This document shows, one piece after another, positions 51,872 through 60,874 of a DNA stretch of 64,000 nt. A model generated the notes under the pieces. It was not told the DNA's origin and ran no database searches. It saw only the letters and a list, made by a program, of their open reading frames with translations. Source of the DNA: CAWKDC01 sp044445605 (GTDB taxonomy: Bacteria; Pseudomonadota; Gammaproteobacteria; JABCZS01); contig JBIOEA010000001.1 of the NCBI GenBank assembly GCA_044445605.1, forward strand, positions 82,927 to 146,926, read 5' to 3'. Position 1 is the first letter of the stretch; each line of letters opens with the position of its first letter. Position numbers and translations under genes: made by a program.

Positions 51872-52747
51872 ATGATGAGCAATCCTATTACGAGCATGAC
51901 GGGCTTTGCGCGTACTGAGCACGCCGGTAGCTGGGGCACGCTGACCTACGAAATTCGCACCGTGAATCATCGTTATTTAGACGTGGCGGTCCGTCTGCCC
52001 GAAGTATTACGTGCATTAGAAGTCGATACCCGTGATCGTCTTCGTCAAGCATTATCCCGTGGCAAAGTCGAATTGCATGTACACTTTCGCCCCCATGGCG
52101 AAGCGACCCAAATGAAAGTGGATCAAGCTGTTGCCAAAGCGTATGCGGATGCACTGATGGAAGTGAAAGCGCTCTTTTCGCAAGATATTCAAGTGAATTT
52201 ATGCGATGTGTTAACGATGCCCGGCGTATTGGCACATGCTCAAACAGACATTGAAGCGTTAACCAAGCCTTTTATGCAAGGATTGGATGATGCACTCACT
52301 GCACTGCAAACCATGCGTGCGCGCGAGGGAGCGGGGTTAAAAACATTTCTGCAATCACGTTGCGAAGCGATTGCCTCCCAGGTAGCTGCATTGAAGCCGC
52401 ATTTAAGTGAGATGCTGGCAGCCGCACGCGACAAATTAACCCATCGGTTAAATCAGGCGGCGGTTCAAGCCGATGAAAATCGCATTGAACAAGAATTGGT
52501 ATTGTGGGCCAGCCGTGCCGACGTTGAGGAAGAAATGGATCGATTATTAGCGCACGTGGATGCGGTCAAAAAAGCATTAGATGATGGTGGTGCGATTGGC
52601 CGTCGTCTTGATTTCTTAATGCAAGAATTGAACCGTGAAGCCAATACACTCAGCAGTAAGGCGCAATCGTTGACATCCACCAATACCGCAGTCGAAATGA
52701 AAGTATTGATTGAACAAATGCGCGAGCAAGTACAAAATATGGAGTAG
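51872..52747 (+). CDS. yicC: YicC-family endoribonuclease
   Basis: The 291-residue protein has the N-terminal signature SMTGFARTEH, EIRTVNHRYLDVAVRLPE, and the C-terminal DUF1732 end FLMQELNREANTLSSKA. E. coli YicC is reported to be an endoribonuclease acting on small RNAs. The ATG at 51872 may instead be the next codon (51875). It lies 2 bp before gmk, and the order rph-yicC-gmk-rpoZ-spoT is conserved among gammaproteobacteria. Confidence 0.95.
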   Translation: MMSNPITSMTGFARTEHAGSWGTLTYEIRTVNHRYLDVAVRLPEVLRALEVDTRDRLRQALSRGKVELHVHFRPHGEATQMKVDQAVAKAYADALMEVKALFSQDIQVNLCDVLTMPGVLAHAQTDIEALTKPFMQGLDDALTALQTMRAREGAGLKTFLQSRCEAIASQVAALKPHLSEMLAAARDKLTHRLNQAAVQADENRIEQELVLWASRADVEEEMDRLLAHVDAVKKALDDGGAIGRRLDFLMQELNREANTLSSKAQSLTSTNTAVEMKVLIEQMREQVQNME

Positions 52748-52749
52748 CC

Positions 52750-53376
52750 ATGTCTCATCATGTTTCTCAGCAAGGTCAGCTTTACATCGTTGCCGCACCG
52801 TCTGGCGCAGGCAAAACGAGTTTAGTGACGGCATTATTAGATGCGGTGCCTGGTATTCAGGTATCTATTTCTCATACAACACGCCCGAAGCGTTCGACCG
52901 AAGAAGACGGCGTGAATTATTTTTTCATTGATGAGTCTGATTTTTTAGCCATGAAAGCCCGTGGTGAATTTCTGGAAAGTGCGGAAGTATTCCATCATCA
53001 TTATGGCACGAGCAAGCAGTGGGTTTTAGAGACATTGAGCAGAGGCATTGATGTGATTTTAGAAATTGATTGGCAAGGCGCACAATCGATTCGTGAGTTG
53101 ATGGCCGATACGATAGGCATTTTTATTTTGCCTCCCTCATTAGAGGTATTGCAATCACGTTTAATGGGTCGCAAAACGGATGACTTGGCTGTGATTGCAG
53201 AACGTCTGGCAGAAGCAACGGAAGAAATGTCGCATTATCCTGAGTTTGATTATCTGATTGTCAATGACAATTTTCAAGAAGCGTTAGCATCATTAATCAC
53301 GATTGTTCATGCCGCACGCCTTCGTACCCACATCATGGTTCGCACGCACCATCAGGTGTTGGATGCCTTCAAATAG
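52750..53376 (+). CDS. gmk: Guanylate kinase
   Basis: The 208-residue nucleotide kinase phosphorylates GMP/dGMP. It has AAPSGAGKTSLVTALL (P-loop), SISHTTRPKR and GVNYFFIDE (GMP binding), and VILEIDWQGAQSI. It is 2 bp after yicC, so the two are co-transcribed. The 3' end overlaps the convergent membrane protein gene by 8 bp, which separates gmk from rpoZ-spoT here. Confidence 0.96.
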   Translation: MSHHVSQQGQLYIVAAPSGAGKTSLVTALLDAVPGIQVSISHTTRPKRSTEEDGVNYFFIDESDFLAMKARGEFLESAEVFHHHYGTSKQWVLETLSRGIDVILEIDWQGAQSIRELMADTIGIFILPPSLEVLQSRLMGRKTDDLAVIAERLAEATEEMSHYPEFDYLIVNDNFQEALASLITIVHAARLRTHIMVRTHHQVLDAFK

Positions 53377-54184
53377 ATTTAGAGAGCAGGCTTTTGTCTT
53401 CTTTTTTATTTTCAACATGTGGGTACTTAATGAACCTCACAGTGCCGTAATTTTCTGACACTGGGATTATCATGGCTGATGATGTAGGATGATGCGAAGC
53501 GTTAGGGGTTATCACTGGGGAGGATGATTTTGTTACTGGATGATGCGAGAAGGTGGTGTTGCCCTGGGTGCTCGCTGTGAGGGCGGGCTGGCTGGGCTCA
53601 TAAATAGGTTCGACAGGTTTGTCTGGCCCCCAAAGTGTCAGTACCAATGTACTGATTAACGCTCCCCCGATGAATCCGGCACCTAATCCCCACCACTCAA
53701 AAAGCAATAGCCCTCCAAACGCAAGGGGGGGGATAGTGAGAAGGGGGGTGCGCAAAACTTTGCAATAATAGTGCGTCAATTTGTTAGCGTAATCTTGATG
53801 AGGGTGATGCTTATCGGCCACGGCATTGGGCCCCATCCATTTTAGCCCAATGATACCGATCCATAGACCTGTGATAAAGCCACCGCCCAGGCCTAACCAG
53901 CTGAAATAAAATAAACCCAGAAAGGTTGTTAGGGCGGCTATCGTTGCAGCGATACGAGCGCCTTCCAGCATGTATTTAAAGTGAGAGGTATCGTCATCGT
54001 TTAGCCAGCTTACAAAGCCAAGTGTAAAGCAGAGGGTACACGAGGTAGCCAGTAGTCCATAGGTAAATGCCGTATGGCCACCGGGACTATCCGACAGAAT
54101 TGGTTGATAGCAGACGTAGCACAGAGAAGCAGTAAGCAGGCCAATCGCGCAATTTCGAATTAGACTGCGCTGGAATTCAGACAT
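53369..54184 (-). CDS. Membrane protein of unknown function with duplicated segment
   Basis: The 271-residue protein has about six hydrophobic segments in the first 190 residues and a polar, Ser/Thr/Pro-rich C-terminal tail. Two segments resemble each other: FSWLGLGGGFITG...WMGP (about 85-115) and FEWWGLGAGFIGG...LWGP (about 152-185), which suggests an internal duplication. No family is recognised. The ATG is 22 bp downstream of tRNA-Lys on the same strand, so both may share a transcript. The leader can fold as AGAGA-TCTCT with the ribosome site in the loop. Confidence 0.65.
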   Translation of the reverse strand: MSEFQRSLIRNCAIGLLTASLCYVCYQPILSDSPGGHTAFTYGLLATSCTLCFTLGFVSWLNDDDTSHFKYMLEGARIAATIAALTTFLGLFYFSWLGLGGGFITGLWIGIIGLKWMGPNAVADKHHPHQDYANKLTHYYCKVLRTPLLTIPPLAFGGLLLFEWWGLGAGFIGGALISTLVLTLWGPDKPVEPIYEPSQPALTASTQGNTTFSHHPVTKSSSPVITPNASHHPTSSAMIIPVSENYGTVRFIKYPHVENKKEDKSLLSKSI

Positions 54185-54206
54185 AAGAGAGTTCCCTTCT
54201 CTGTCA

Positions 54207-54279
54207 TGGGCCGTGTTGGGATCGAACCAACGACCAGCGGATTAAGAGTCCGACGCTCTACCAACTGAGCTAACGACCC
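54207..54279 (-). tRNA. tRNA-Lys (anticodon CUU)
   Basis: A 73-nt cloverleaf on the minus strand starts GGGTCGTTAGCTCAGTTGGT. The acceptor arms GGGTCGT/ACGGCCC pair with one U-G. The anticodon loop CTCTTAA gives CUU, and GGTTCGATC forms the T loop. The 3' CCA is not encoded (TGA follows the discriminator A). The anticodon stem has a T-C mismatch at its top pair. Confidence 0.93.
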
Positions 54280-54322
54280 ATTTGGCCATTCTAGCCTATC
54301 TTTGATAAAAAGGCGATAGGTT

Positions 54323-54359
54323 TCTAGATCTAGACTTAAGCAAACTTTGAGGCTACAAT
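54323..54359 (+). promoter_or_regulatory. Promoter of rpoZ-spoT with a 12-bp palindrome at the -35
   Basis: TAGACT (54331-54336) and TACAAT (54354-54359) are spaced 17 bp. The perfect palindrome TCTAGATCTAGA (54323-54334) overlaps the -35 box and could be a regulator site. Confidence 0.5.
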
Positions 54360-54396
54360 GGGCGGTTGTTAACCTACAGACGCAAAAGAGGGCACC

Positions 54397-54846
54397 ATGG
54401 CCAGAATTACTGTTGAAGATTGTTTAGCACAGATTCCGAATCGCTTTGAACTAACCTTGTTAGCTGCCAAACGTGCTCGGTATCTCTTATTGAGTGGCGA
54501 AGAGCCCATGGTACCGTGGGAAAACGACAAGAGCACCGTTGTTGCCTTGCGTGAAATCGCCTCCGGCCTCGTCACGGCGCAAACCATTGCAGAACAAGAA
54601 AACGTGAAGGTTGAAAGCGCATTCTTGAGCCCCGATGAAATGCTGGCACAAGTGGCTGCAAGCATGGCTGAAATGGCGGAAGAAGAAGATTTGAGCGATA
54701 CTGATTTAGACCTCGGCGTAGAGGCATTGTCGATCATTGTGGAAGAGGACAACGTGGAAGCAGAGGCTTCTGGCGCTGAGCCGACTGAACCCACTGAACC
54801 GACAGAAGCTTCTGATACGCCGGATGAAACAGAAGACGACTTGTAG
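54397..54846 (+). CDS. rpoZ: RNA polymerase omega subunit with long acidic tail
   Basis: The 149-residue protein begins with the omega core (MARITVEDCLAQIPNRFELT, LAAKRARYLL, DKSTVVALREIASGLV), which aids beta' folding and carries the MAR motif involved in ppGpp binding. The core ends near residue 70. The remaining roughly 80 residues are highly acidic and include PTEPTEPTEAS, making the protein about 60 residues longer than E. coli omega. It is followed after 23 bp by spoT, the usual partner. Confidence 0.94.
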   Translation: MARITVEDCLAQIPNRFELTLLAAKRARYLLLSGEEPMVPWENDKSTVVALREIASGLVTAQTIAEQENVKVESAFLSPDEMLAQVAASMAEMAEEEDLSDTDLDLGVEALSIIVEEDNVEAEASGAEPTEPTEPTEASDTPDETEDDL

Positions 54847-54869
54847 GCCATTTCCCAGGGAGCGGGCGT

Positions 54870-56975
54870 GTGTTCCAATTCACTGATCTGTGCGAAGAAC
54901 TCTCGCACTATTTAACACAAGCCCAGGTGGAAAAAATCACCGAGGCATACGCGCTCGCTGCCAAAGCTCACGAAAAACAGAAACGTAGCACAGGCGATCC
55001 TTACATCGTCCATCCTGTTGCCGTTGCTCGCATACTCGCCTCTTTACGGATGGATGCCGATGCCATCATGGCAGCGTTGTTGCACGATACCCTCGAAGAC
55101 ACTGGCATTGATAAAGAACAGTTGAGTAAACAGTTTGGTCCTGCTGTGGCGGAATTGGTCGATGGCGTGAGCAAACTCACGCAAATCCATTTTGATTCAC
55201 GCGAAGAAGCACAAGCAGAAAATTTCCGTAAAATGCTGTTGGCGATGACGCAAGACATTCGTGTCATTCTCATCAAATTGGCTGACAGATTACACAACAT
55301 GCGCACGATCGATGCATTGAGCCTGGAAAAGCGTCGTCGCATCGCGCGTGAAACTCTTGAAATTTACGCGCCGATCGCGAATCGTTTAGGCATGCATAAT
55401 TTCTGTGTTGAATTTGAAGACCTAGGTTTTGCCGCTTTGTATCCGCATCGTTATGAAGTACTGAAAGCGAATGTTAAGAAAGCGCGCGGTAATCGCAAAC
55501 AAATTTTCAAAACAATTGAAACCGAGCTCAAAAAATGTTTCCAAAAAGCTAATATTCCTGATAACGCGATCCATGGCCGAGAAAAGCATTTATATAGTAT
55601 CTATCAAAAGATGTTGACGAAGCGTATTTCATTTCATGAAGTCATGGATGTATATGCTTTCAGAATTGTCGTTTCCTCGGTCGATGAATGCTACCGTATT
55701 TTAGGGTTGGCACACAGTGTGTACAAACCTGTGCCGGGCCGTTTCAAGGATTACATTGCGATCCCGAAAGCCAATGGTTATCAATCATTACATACCGTGC
55801 TATTCGGGCCCTTTGGTGTGCCGATTGAAATGCAAATTCGCACGGAAGAAATGGATCGTTTAGCAGAAAACGGCATTGCGGCGCATTGGATTTACAAAAC
55901 GCATGCGAGCTCCGTCGATAAAGCGCAGGCGTGGGTTAATCATTTGTTATCGTTGCAAAAGAATTCAGGTTCGACGTTAGAATTCATTGAGAACGTGAAA
56001 ATCGATTTATTTCCGGGCGAAGTATATGTCTTCACACCGAAGGGTAAGATCATGGAATTGCCGGCGAACGCAACGGCGGTAGATTTTGCGTATGCAGTGC
56101 ACACGGATGTGGGTAATAGTTGCGTGTCAGCAAAGATCAATCGCCGCGTTGCTCCGTTAAGTTCGCGTTTATACAATGGGCAAACCGTTGAAATTGTTGT
56201 CTCGCCAGGTGCGCGTCCTAATCCGACGTGGTTAAATTTCGTCGTGACAGGCAAAGCGCGTTCGAGTATCCGGCATTTTTTAAAGAACCAAGAGCGTTCA
56301 GGTTTGATTGCCTTGGGGCAACGTTTACTTAACAGCGTATTATTCAGTAGCCACTTATCGTTAGAGACCCTATCGCCGCAAGCACTGCAAACCTATTTAC
56401 ATGATTCTGGTTTAGAGTCGCTCGATGCCTTATGCGAAGCGATTGGCCGTGGCGAGCGGTCGGCCCCGATTGTGGCAGCGGCATTGAGTTCGACAAAAGT
56501 TTTATCGCGCAGCTCACATGAAGCATTGGCGCCACTGGTGATCAAAGGCACGGAAGGCATGGCGGTAAAATTCGCGCGATGCTGTTGGCCATTGCCGTTT
56601 GAACCCATTGTTGGATTATTATCGGAAGGGGAAGGGCTGACCGTGCACCAGGCTCAATGCAGCCGTGTTAAACGAGTGGCTCCATCTTCTGAACGATTGG
56701 TAGATGTCGAGTGGGCCGATGACATCACTGGGCCATTTCAGGCGGGCTTAAAAGTTGAGGTAGAAAACCAATTGGGCATTTTAGGTGTTTTGGCGACATC
56801 AATCGCGCAATCCGGCGCCAATATTGACAAAGTAAGTAGCGAAGATAAAGATGGGTGCTACAGTGTTATTACGCTGATATTATCAGTAAAGGATCGAAAG
56901 CATTTGGCGCGGGTGATGCGTGCGTTACGCAATCACAAATCCGTGACGCGCCTAACGCGCTATACTTCATCGTAA
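54870..56975 (+). CDS. spoT: Bifunctional (p)ppGpp synthetase/hydrolase SpoT
   Basis: The 701-residue protein has an HD hydrolase domain (HPVAVARILA, ALLHDTLEDT with the HDxxED residues), a synthetase domain (RFKDYIAIPK, the RxKD motif typical of bifunctional enzymes, and NGYQSLHT), a TGS domain (VYVFTPKGKIMELP), and a C-terminal ACT domain. Hydrolase residues appear intact, so both activities are likely. The start is GTG at 54870 after CAGGGAGCGG. It is downstream of rpoZ in an operon, and is the window's central stringent-response regulator. Confidence 0.96.
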   Translation: MFQFTDLCEELSHYLTQAQVEKITEAYALAAKAHEKQKRSTGDPYIVHPVAVARILASLRMDADAIMAALLHDTLEDTGIDKEQLSKQFGPAVAELVDGVSKLTQIHFDSREEAQAENFRKMLLAMTQDIRVILIKLADRLHNMRTIDALSLEKRRRIARETLEIYAPIANRLGMHNFCVEFEDLGFAALYPHRYEVLKANVKKARGNRKQIFKTIETELKKCFQKANIPDNAIHGREKHLYSIYQKMLTKRISFHEVMDVYAFRIVVSSVDECYRILGLAHSVYKPVPGRFKDYIAIPKANGYQSLHTVLFGPFGVPIEMQIRTEEMDRLAENGIAAHWIYKTHASSVDKAQAWVNHLLSLQKNSGSTLEFIENVKIDLFPGEVYVFTPKGKIMELPANATAVDFAYAVHTDVGNSCVSAKINRRVAPLSSRLYNGQTVEIVVSPGARPNPTWLNFVVTGKARSSIRHFLKNQERSGLIALGQRLLNSVLFSSHLSLETLSPQALQTYLHDSGLESLDALCEAIGRGERSAPIVAAALSSTKVLSRSSHEALAPLVIKGTEGMAVKFARCCWPLPFEPIVGLLSEGEGLTVHQAQCSRVKRVAPSSERLVDVEWADDITGPFQAGLKVEVENQLGILGVLATSIAQSGANIDKVSSEDKDGCYSVITLILSVKDRKHLARVMRALRNHKSVTRLTRYTSS

Positions 56976-56987
56976 CGGAGAACCCTC

Positions 56988-57986
56988 ATGCGTGCGATGC
57001 TATTGTCAATAACAATGTTTGCTGGCTTAATTAATATGGCCTTGCCGCTCTACGCCGATCTCCCTTACGATGATCCTTACGAAGTGATGTTGCGTGAACA
57101 AGAGCGTGTAGGTAAAGAATCTCGCGCCCAACGTCAAAAATTTCTTTTTCCTGAAGGCGAGCGCTTCCTACCTGAAGACGAAAAAAATACGATCATTTCA
57201 TTACGTTGGTTTGCGGCCGCAGGCGATTTAGAGTCACAAGCCACCTTAGCTGATTTATATGCCAAAGGGATCAGTTCCCCGCAAGATTTGAAAACCGCGT
57301 ACTACTGGTATTCGTTGTCGGCCAAATACGGCAATACTTATTCTCAACTGATGGCGGGCATTTTTCAACAATTGGGTTATTTAGGCAAACCGGATGCAGA
57401 AGAAGCGGCCAAATGGTTTTTAATGGCACGCGATCAAGAAGACAAACCCCGTGCGATGCGTCGTGTGGCACAATTTTTTGATGATCATCTCAATCCTTTA
57501 TATGACGAAACGCAAGCGTACCGTTGGTATGAGCAAGCGGCCTATGCGGGGGATGTGGAATCTCAAATTACGCTAGGTGATTGGTATGAAGAGGGTGACA
57601 AAGTCACGCGCAACCTCATGACTGCCTTAAAGTGGTATGGAAAAGCTGCCGCGCAGAATTCAGCTTACGCGCAATACAGTTTGGGGGTGATTTACCTGCA
57701 AGAAAATCCTGAAGTGCCTTTGGATTATGCACAAGCCATGAAGTGGCTGGAAAAGTCGGCATGGCAAGGTTTTCATGCGGCGCAGTATTTATTGGGCAAG
57801 ATGTATTACATGGGCAATGGTGTTCCTACTAATCAGGTGTTGGCTTACGCTTGGTGGAAAATGTCGAATCGTTTTGAAAATCCAATGGTGACATCGGATC
57901 TTGCACGTATCACACAAAAAATGAGCGCCGACGAAATTCAACAAGCCACAAAACTTTATGAGTATTACCTCGGGCAAATCGGTTGA
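56988..57986 (+). CDS. Exported Sel1-repeat protein
   Basis: The 332-residue protein has a Sec signal peptide (MRAMLLSITMFAGLINMALPLYA). About six Sel1-like repeats follow, such as AAGDLESQATLADLYAKG, YWYSLSAKYGNTYSQLMAGI, AYAGDVESQITLGDWYEEG and SAWQGFHAAQYLLGKMYYMG. Sel1 repeats mediate protein-protein contacts, and in Legionella such proteins affect host-cell entry and trafficking; function here is unknown. It follows spoT by 12 bp and is convergent with uvrA. Confidence 0.87.
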   Translation: MRAMLLSITMFAGLINMALPLYADLPYDDPYEVMLREQERVGKESRAQRQKFLFPEGERFLPEDEKNTIISLRWFAAAGDLESQATLADLYAKGISSPQDLKTAYYWYSLSAKYGNTYSQLMAGIFQQLGYLGKPDAEEAAKWFLMARDQEDKPRAMRRVAQFFDDHLNPLYDETQAYRWYEQAAYAGDVESQITLGDWYEEGDKVTRNLMTALKWYGKAAAQNSAYAQYSLGVIYLQENPEVPLDYAQAMKWLEKSAWQGFHAAQYLLGKMYYMGNGVPTNQVLAYAWWKMSNRFENPMVTSDLARITQKMSADEIQQATKLYEYYLGQIG

Positions 57987-57990
57987 CTAA

Positions 57991-60819
57991 TCATTTATCC
58001 TTGAGCATCCCCTTCAAATATTGCCCCGTGAACGATGCGGTGACTTCCGCCACCGCTTCAGGAGTACCTTGTGCAACGACGGTACCGCCCCCGCTGCCAC
58101 CTTCGGGCCCCAGATCAATGATCCAATCGGCCGTTTTAATGATATCGAGGTTATGTTCGATGATCACGACAGTATTACCTTTGTCGCGCAGTGTTTGTAA
58201 CACCCGCAATAACATGGCGACGTCATTAAAATGCAAACCAGTCGTTGGCTCATCGAGAATATACAATGTACTTCCCGTATCACGTTTCGATAATTCTTTT
58301 GCCAGTTTCACGCGTTGGGCTTCACCGCCGGATAAGGTCGTCGCACTTTGCCCGAGCGTGATATAACCCAAACCGACTTCATCTAATGTTATCAGTTTGC
58401 GCAGAATCACGGGAATCGATTCAAAAAAGATGAGTGCTTCTTCTACCGTCATATTCAGAACATCTAGGATCGACTTGCCTTTATACATGACTTCTAATGT
58501 TTCACGATTGTATCGTTTGCCCTTACATATATCACATGGCACATAAATATCTGGCAAAAAGTGCATTTCCACGCGCGTGACGCCATCGCCGAAGCAGGTT
58601 TCGCAACGTCCTCCTTTGACATTGAAACTGAAGCGGCCTGCTTGATAACCGCGCGCACGCGCTTCCGGCGTTGCGGAAAATAATTCACGAATAGGTGTGA
58701 ATAAACCTGCATAGGTGGCAGGATTTGAACGTGGTGTTCTGCCAATGGGGCTTTGATCGATATCAACGACTTTATCCACTTTGTCCAACCCGAGGATCGC
58801 TTCGTGTGGCGCCGCATTCAGTGTCGTTGCGCCATTGAGCAACGTTGCAGCGACGGGATAGAGCGTATCATTGATCAATGTAGACTTACCTGAGCCCGAA
58901 ACACCGGTGATGCAGGTCATCGCGCCAAGTGGAATGGCAATATTCAGATGCTGTAGATTATGCCCGTGAGCATTTTGAATTTGAATCGCATGTTTCAAAT
59001 CAACCGGTGTGCGTTTTTTAGGAATCGGTATCGATTTTTTGCCAGATAAATATTGGCCTGTCAGTGAGTTGGGGGTATCCAGAATATCTTGCAATGTCCC
59101 CTGTGCGACAATGCTGCCCCCATGGACGCCTGCGCCAGGGCCGATATCTAAAATAAAATCGGCGGAGCGAATCGTGTCTTCATCATGTTCGACCACAATC
59201 AATGTATTGCCGAGGGATTTCAAATGCATCAGTGTTTCGAGCAATCGTGCGTTATCGCGCTGATGTAAGCCGATCGTCGGTTCATCCAACACATACATCA
59301 CGCCGACCAAGCCCGAACCAATTTGGCTCGCCAATCGAATCCGTTGTGCTTCGCCACCTGAAAGTGTTTCGGCACTGCGATCGAGCGTCAAATAGTTGAG
59401 CCCTACATTCTTTAAGAATGTTAACCGTGCAATAATTTCTTCCAAAATTTTCTTAGCAATCGCTCCCTTGCTGCCTGGGAGGTCTAAGCTGCTAAAAAAT
59501 GCATGGCAGCTATCAATGGATAACGCAGCCACTTGAGGCAAATTCATTTTACTGATGAATACGTGCCGCGCTGCTTTGCATAAACGTGAGCCTTCGCAGG
59601 TGCTGCAAGGTTGGCTGTTTAAGTATTTTGACAATTCGGTGCGGACAAACTCTGATTCCGTTTCTTTGTAGCGACGTTGCATGTTCGACACAATGCCTTC
59701 AAACGGATGTTTTCGGACAAATGCTTTGCCCGCGTCATTGTAATACTGGAAAGCGATTTCTTCTTTGCCGCTGCCGTGCAATATGACCTTTTGAATTTTT
59801 TTCGAGAATGATTCGAAAGGCTCATCGATGTCAAAATCATAATGCTTGGCCAACCCAACGAGTAAATCATAATAGTAGCCGTGTCGTCTGTCCCAGCCAC
59901 GTACCGCGCCTTGGCTCAAGCTGAGTGCTTTATTGTAAACCACTTTATTTTCATCGAAGAATGTTTCAACCCCAAGGCCTTCACACGTTTCGCAGGCTCC
60001 AATGGGATTGTTGAATGAAAAAATACGAGGCTCTAATTCGGTCAAGCTGTATCCACAGTGAGGACAGGCGTACTTGGATGAGAAAAGGATTTCCTTTTTA
60101 TCCCCATCCATGTATGCAACGCTCGCAATCCCCTCGGTTAATCGTAACGCTGTTTCAAATGATTCAGCAAGCCGTTGTTTTAGATCCCCATGCACTTTGA
60201 AACGATCCACGATGATTTCGATCGTGTGATTTTTCTTGGCATCAATTTTGGGTAACGTATCGAGTTCATAGATCTCGCTATCAATACGCGCACGAATAAA
60301 GCCTTGTGATTTTAATTGTTGTAATAATTGGGTATGTTCGCCTTTGCGATTTTGAACCACGGGGGCCAGCAGCATGAGTTTGGTGTCGGCGGGCAGGTTC
60401 AAGACAGTATCCACCATTTCTGCGATGCTTTGTGCGCTCAGTGTGTTGCCGTGTTCGGGGCATTCGGGTGTGCCAGCGCGCGCAAACAGCAATCGCAGGT
60501 AATCATATATTTCGGTGACGGTGCCGACCGTTGAACGTGGATTATGGGATGTTGATTTTTGTTCAATGGAGATGGCGGGGGATAAACCTTCGATGTGATC
60601 AACGTCAGGCTTTTCCATCAATGATAAAAATTGGCGTGCATAGGCAGAAAGTGATTCGACGTAGCGACGTTGGCCTTCCGCATAGAGCGTATCAAAGGCG
60701 AGTGAAGATTTACCGGAGCCTGAAGGGCCAGTAATGACAATTAATTTTTCGCGCGGCAGCGTGACATCAATATTTTTGAGATTGTGGGTCCGGGCCCCTT
60801 TAATTGTAATTTCATGCAT
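57991..60819 (-). CDS. uvrA: Excinuclease ABC subunit A
   Basis: The 942-residue ATPase recognises damage in nucleotide excision repair. Two ABC modules are visible: GPSGSGKSSLAFDTL (Walker A 1), the zinc finger CPHCGYSL, the first signature LSGGEAQRIRLASQ, then GVSGSGKSTLINDTL (Walker A 2), CETCFGDGV...CDICKGKRYN (zinc module), and the second LSGGEAQRVKLAKE with DEPTTGLH. It is divergent from an MFS gene that precedes ssb; uvrA-ssb proximity is conserved. Confidence 0.98.
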   Translation of the reverse strand: MHEITIKGARTHNLKNIDVTLPREKLIVITGPSGSGKSSLAFDTLYAEGQRRYVESLSAYARQFLSLMEKPDVDHIEGLSPAISIEQKSTSHNPRSTVGTVTEIYDYLRLLFARAGTPECPEHGNTLSAQSIAEMVDTVLNLPADTKLMLLAPVVQNRKGEHTQLLQQLKSQGFIRARIDSEIYELDTLPKIDAKKNHTIEIIVDRFKVHGDLKQRLAESFETALRLTEGIASVAYMDGDKKEILFSSKYACPHCGYSLTELEPRIFSFNNPIGACETCEGLGVETFFDENKVVYNKALSLSQGAVRGWDRRHGYYYDLLVGLAKHYDFDIDEPFESFSKKIQKVILHGSGKEEIAFQYYNDAGKAFVRKHPFEGIVSNMQRRYKETESEFVRTELSKYLNSQPCSTCEGSRLCKAARHVFISKMNLPQVAALSIDSCHAFFSSLDLPGSKGAIAKKILEEIIARLTFLKNVGLNYLTLDRSAETLSGGEAQRIRLASQIGSGLVGVMYVLDEPTIGLHQRDNARLLETLMHLKSLGNTLIVVEHDEDTIRSADFILDIGPGAGVHGGSIVAQGTLQDILDTPNSLTGQYLSGKKSIPIPKKRTPVDLKHAIQIQNAHGHNLQHLNIAIPLGAMTCITGVSGSGKSTLINDTLYPVAATLLNGATTLNAAPHEAILGLDKVDKVVDIDQSPIGRTPRSNPATYAGLFTPIRELFSATPEARARGYQAGRFSFNVKGGRCETCFGDGVTRVEMHFLPDIYVPCDICKGKRYNRETLEVMYKGKSILDVLNMTVEEALIFFESIPVILRKLITLDEVGLGYITLGQSATTLSGGEAQRVKLAKELSKRDTGSTLYILDEPTTGLHFNDVAMLLRVLQTLRDKGNTVVIIEHNLDIIKTADWIIDLGPEGGSGGGTVVAQGTPEAVAEVTASFTGQYLKGMLKDK

Positions 60820-60874
60820 GATAGTATGTGGCAGTGGTGTGTAAAAGTACGCCCTATAATAGCAGAACCCAATA

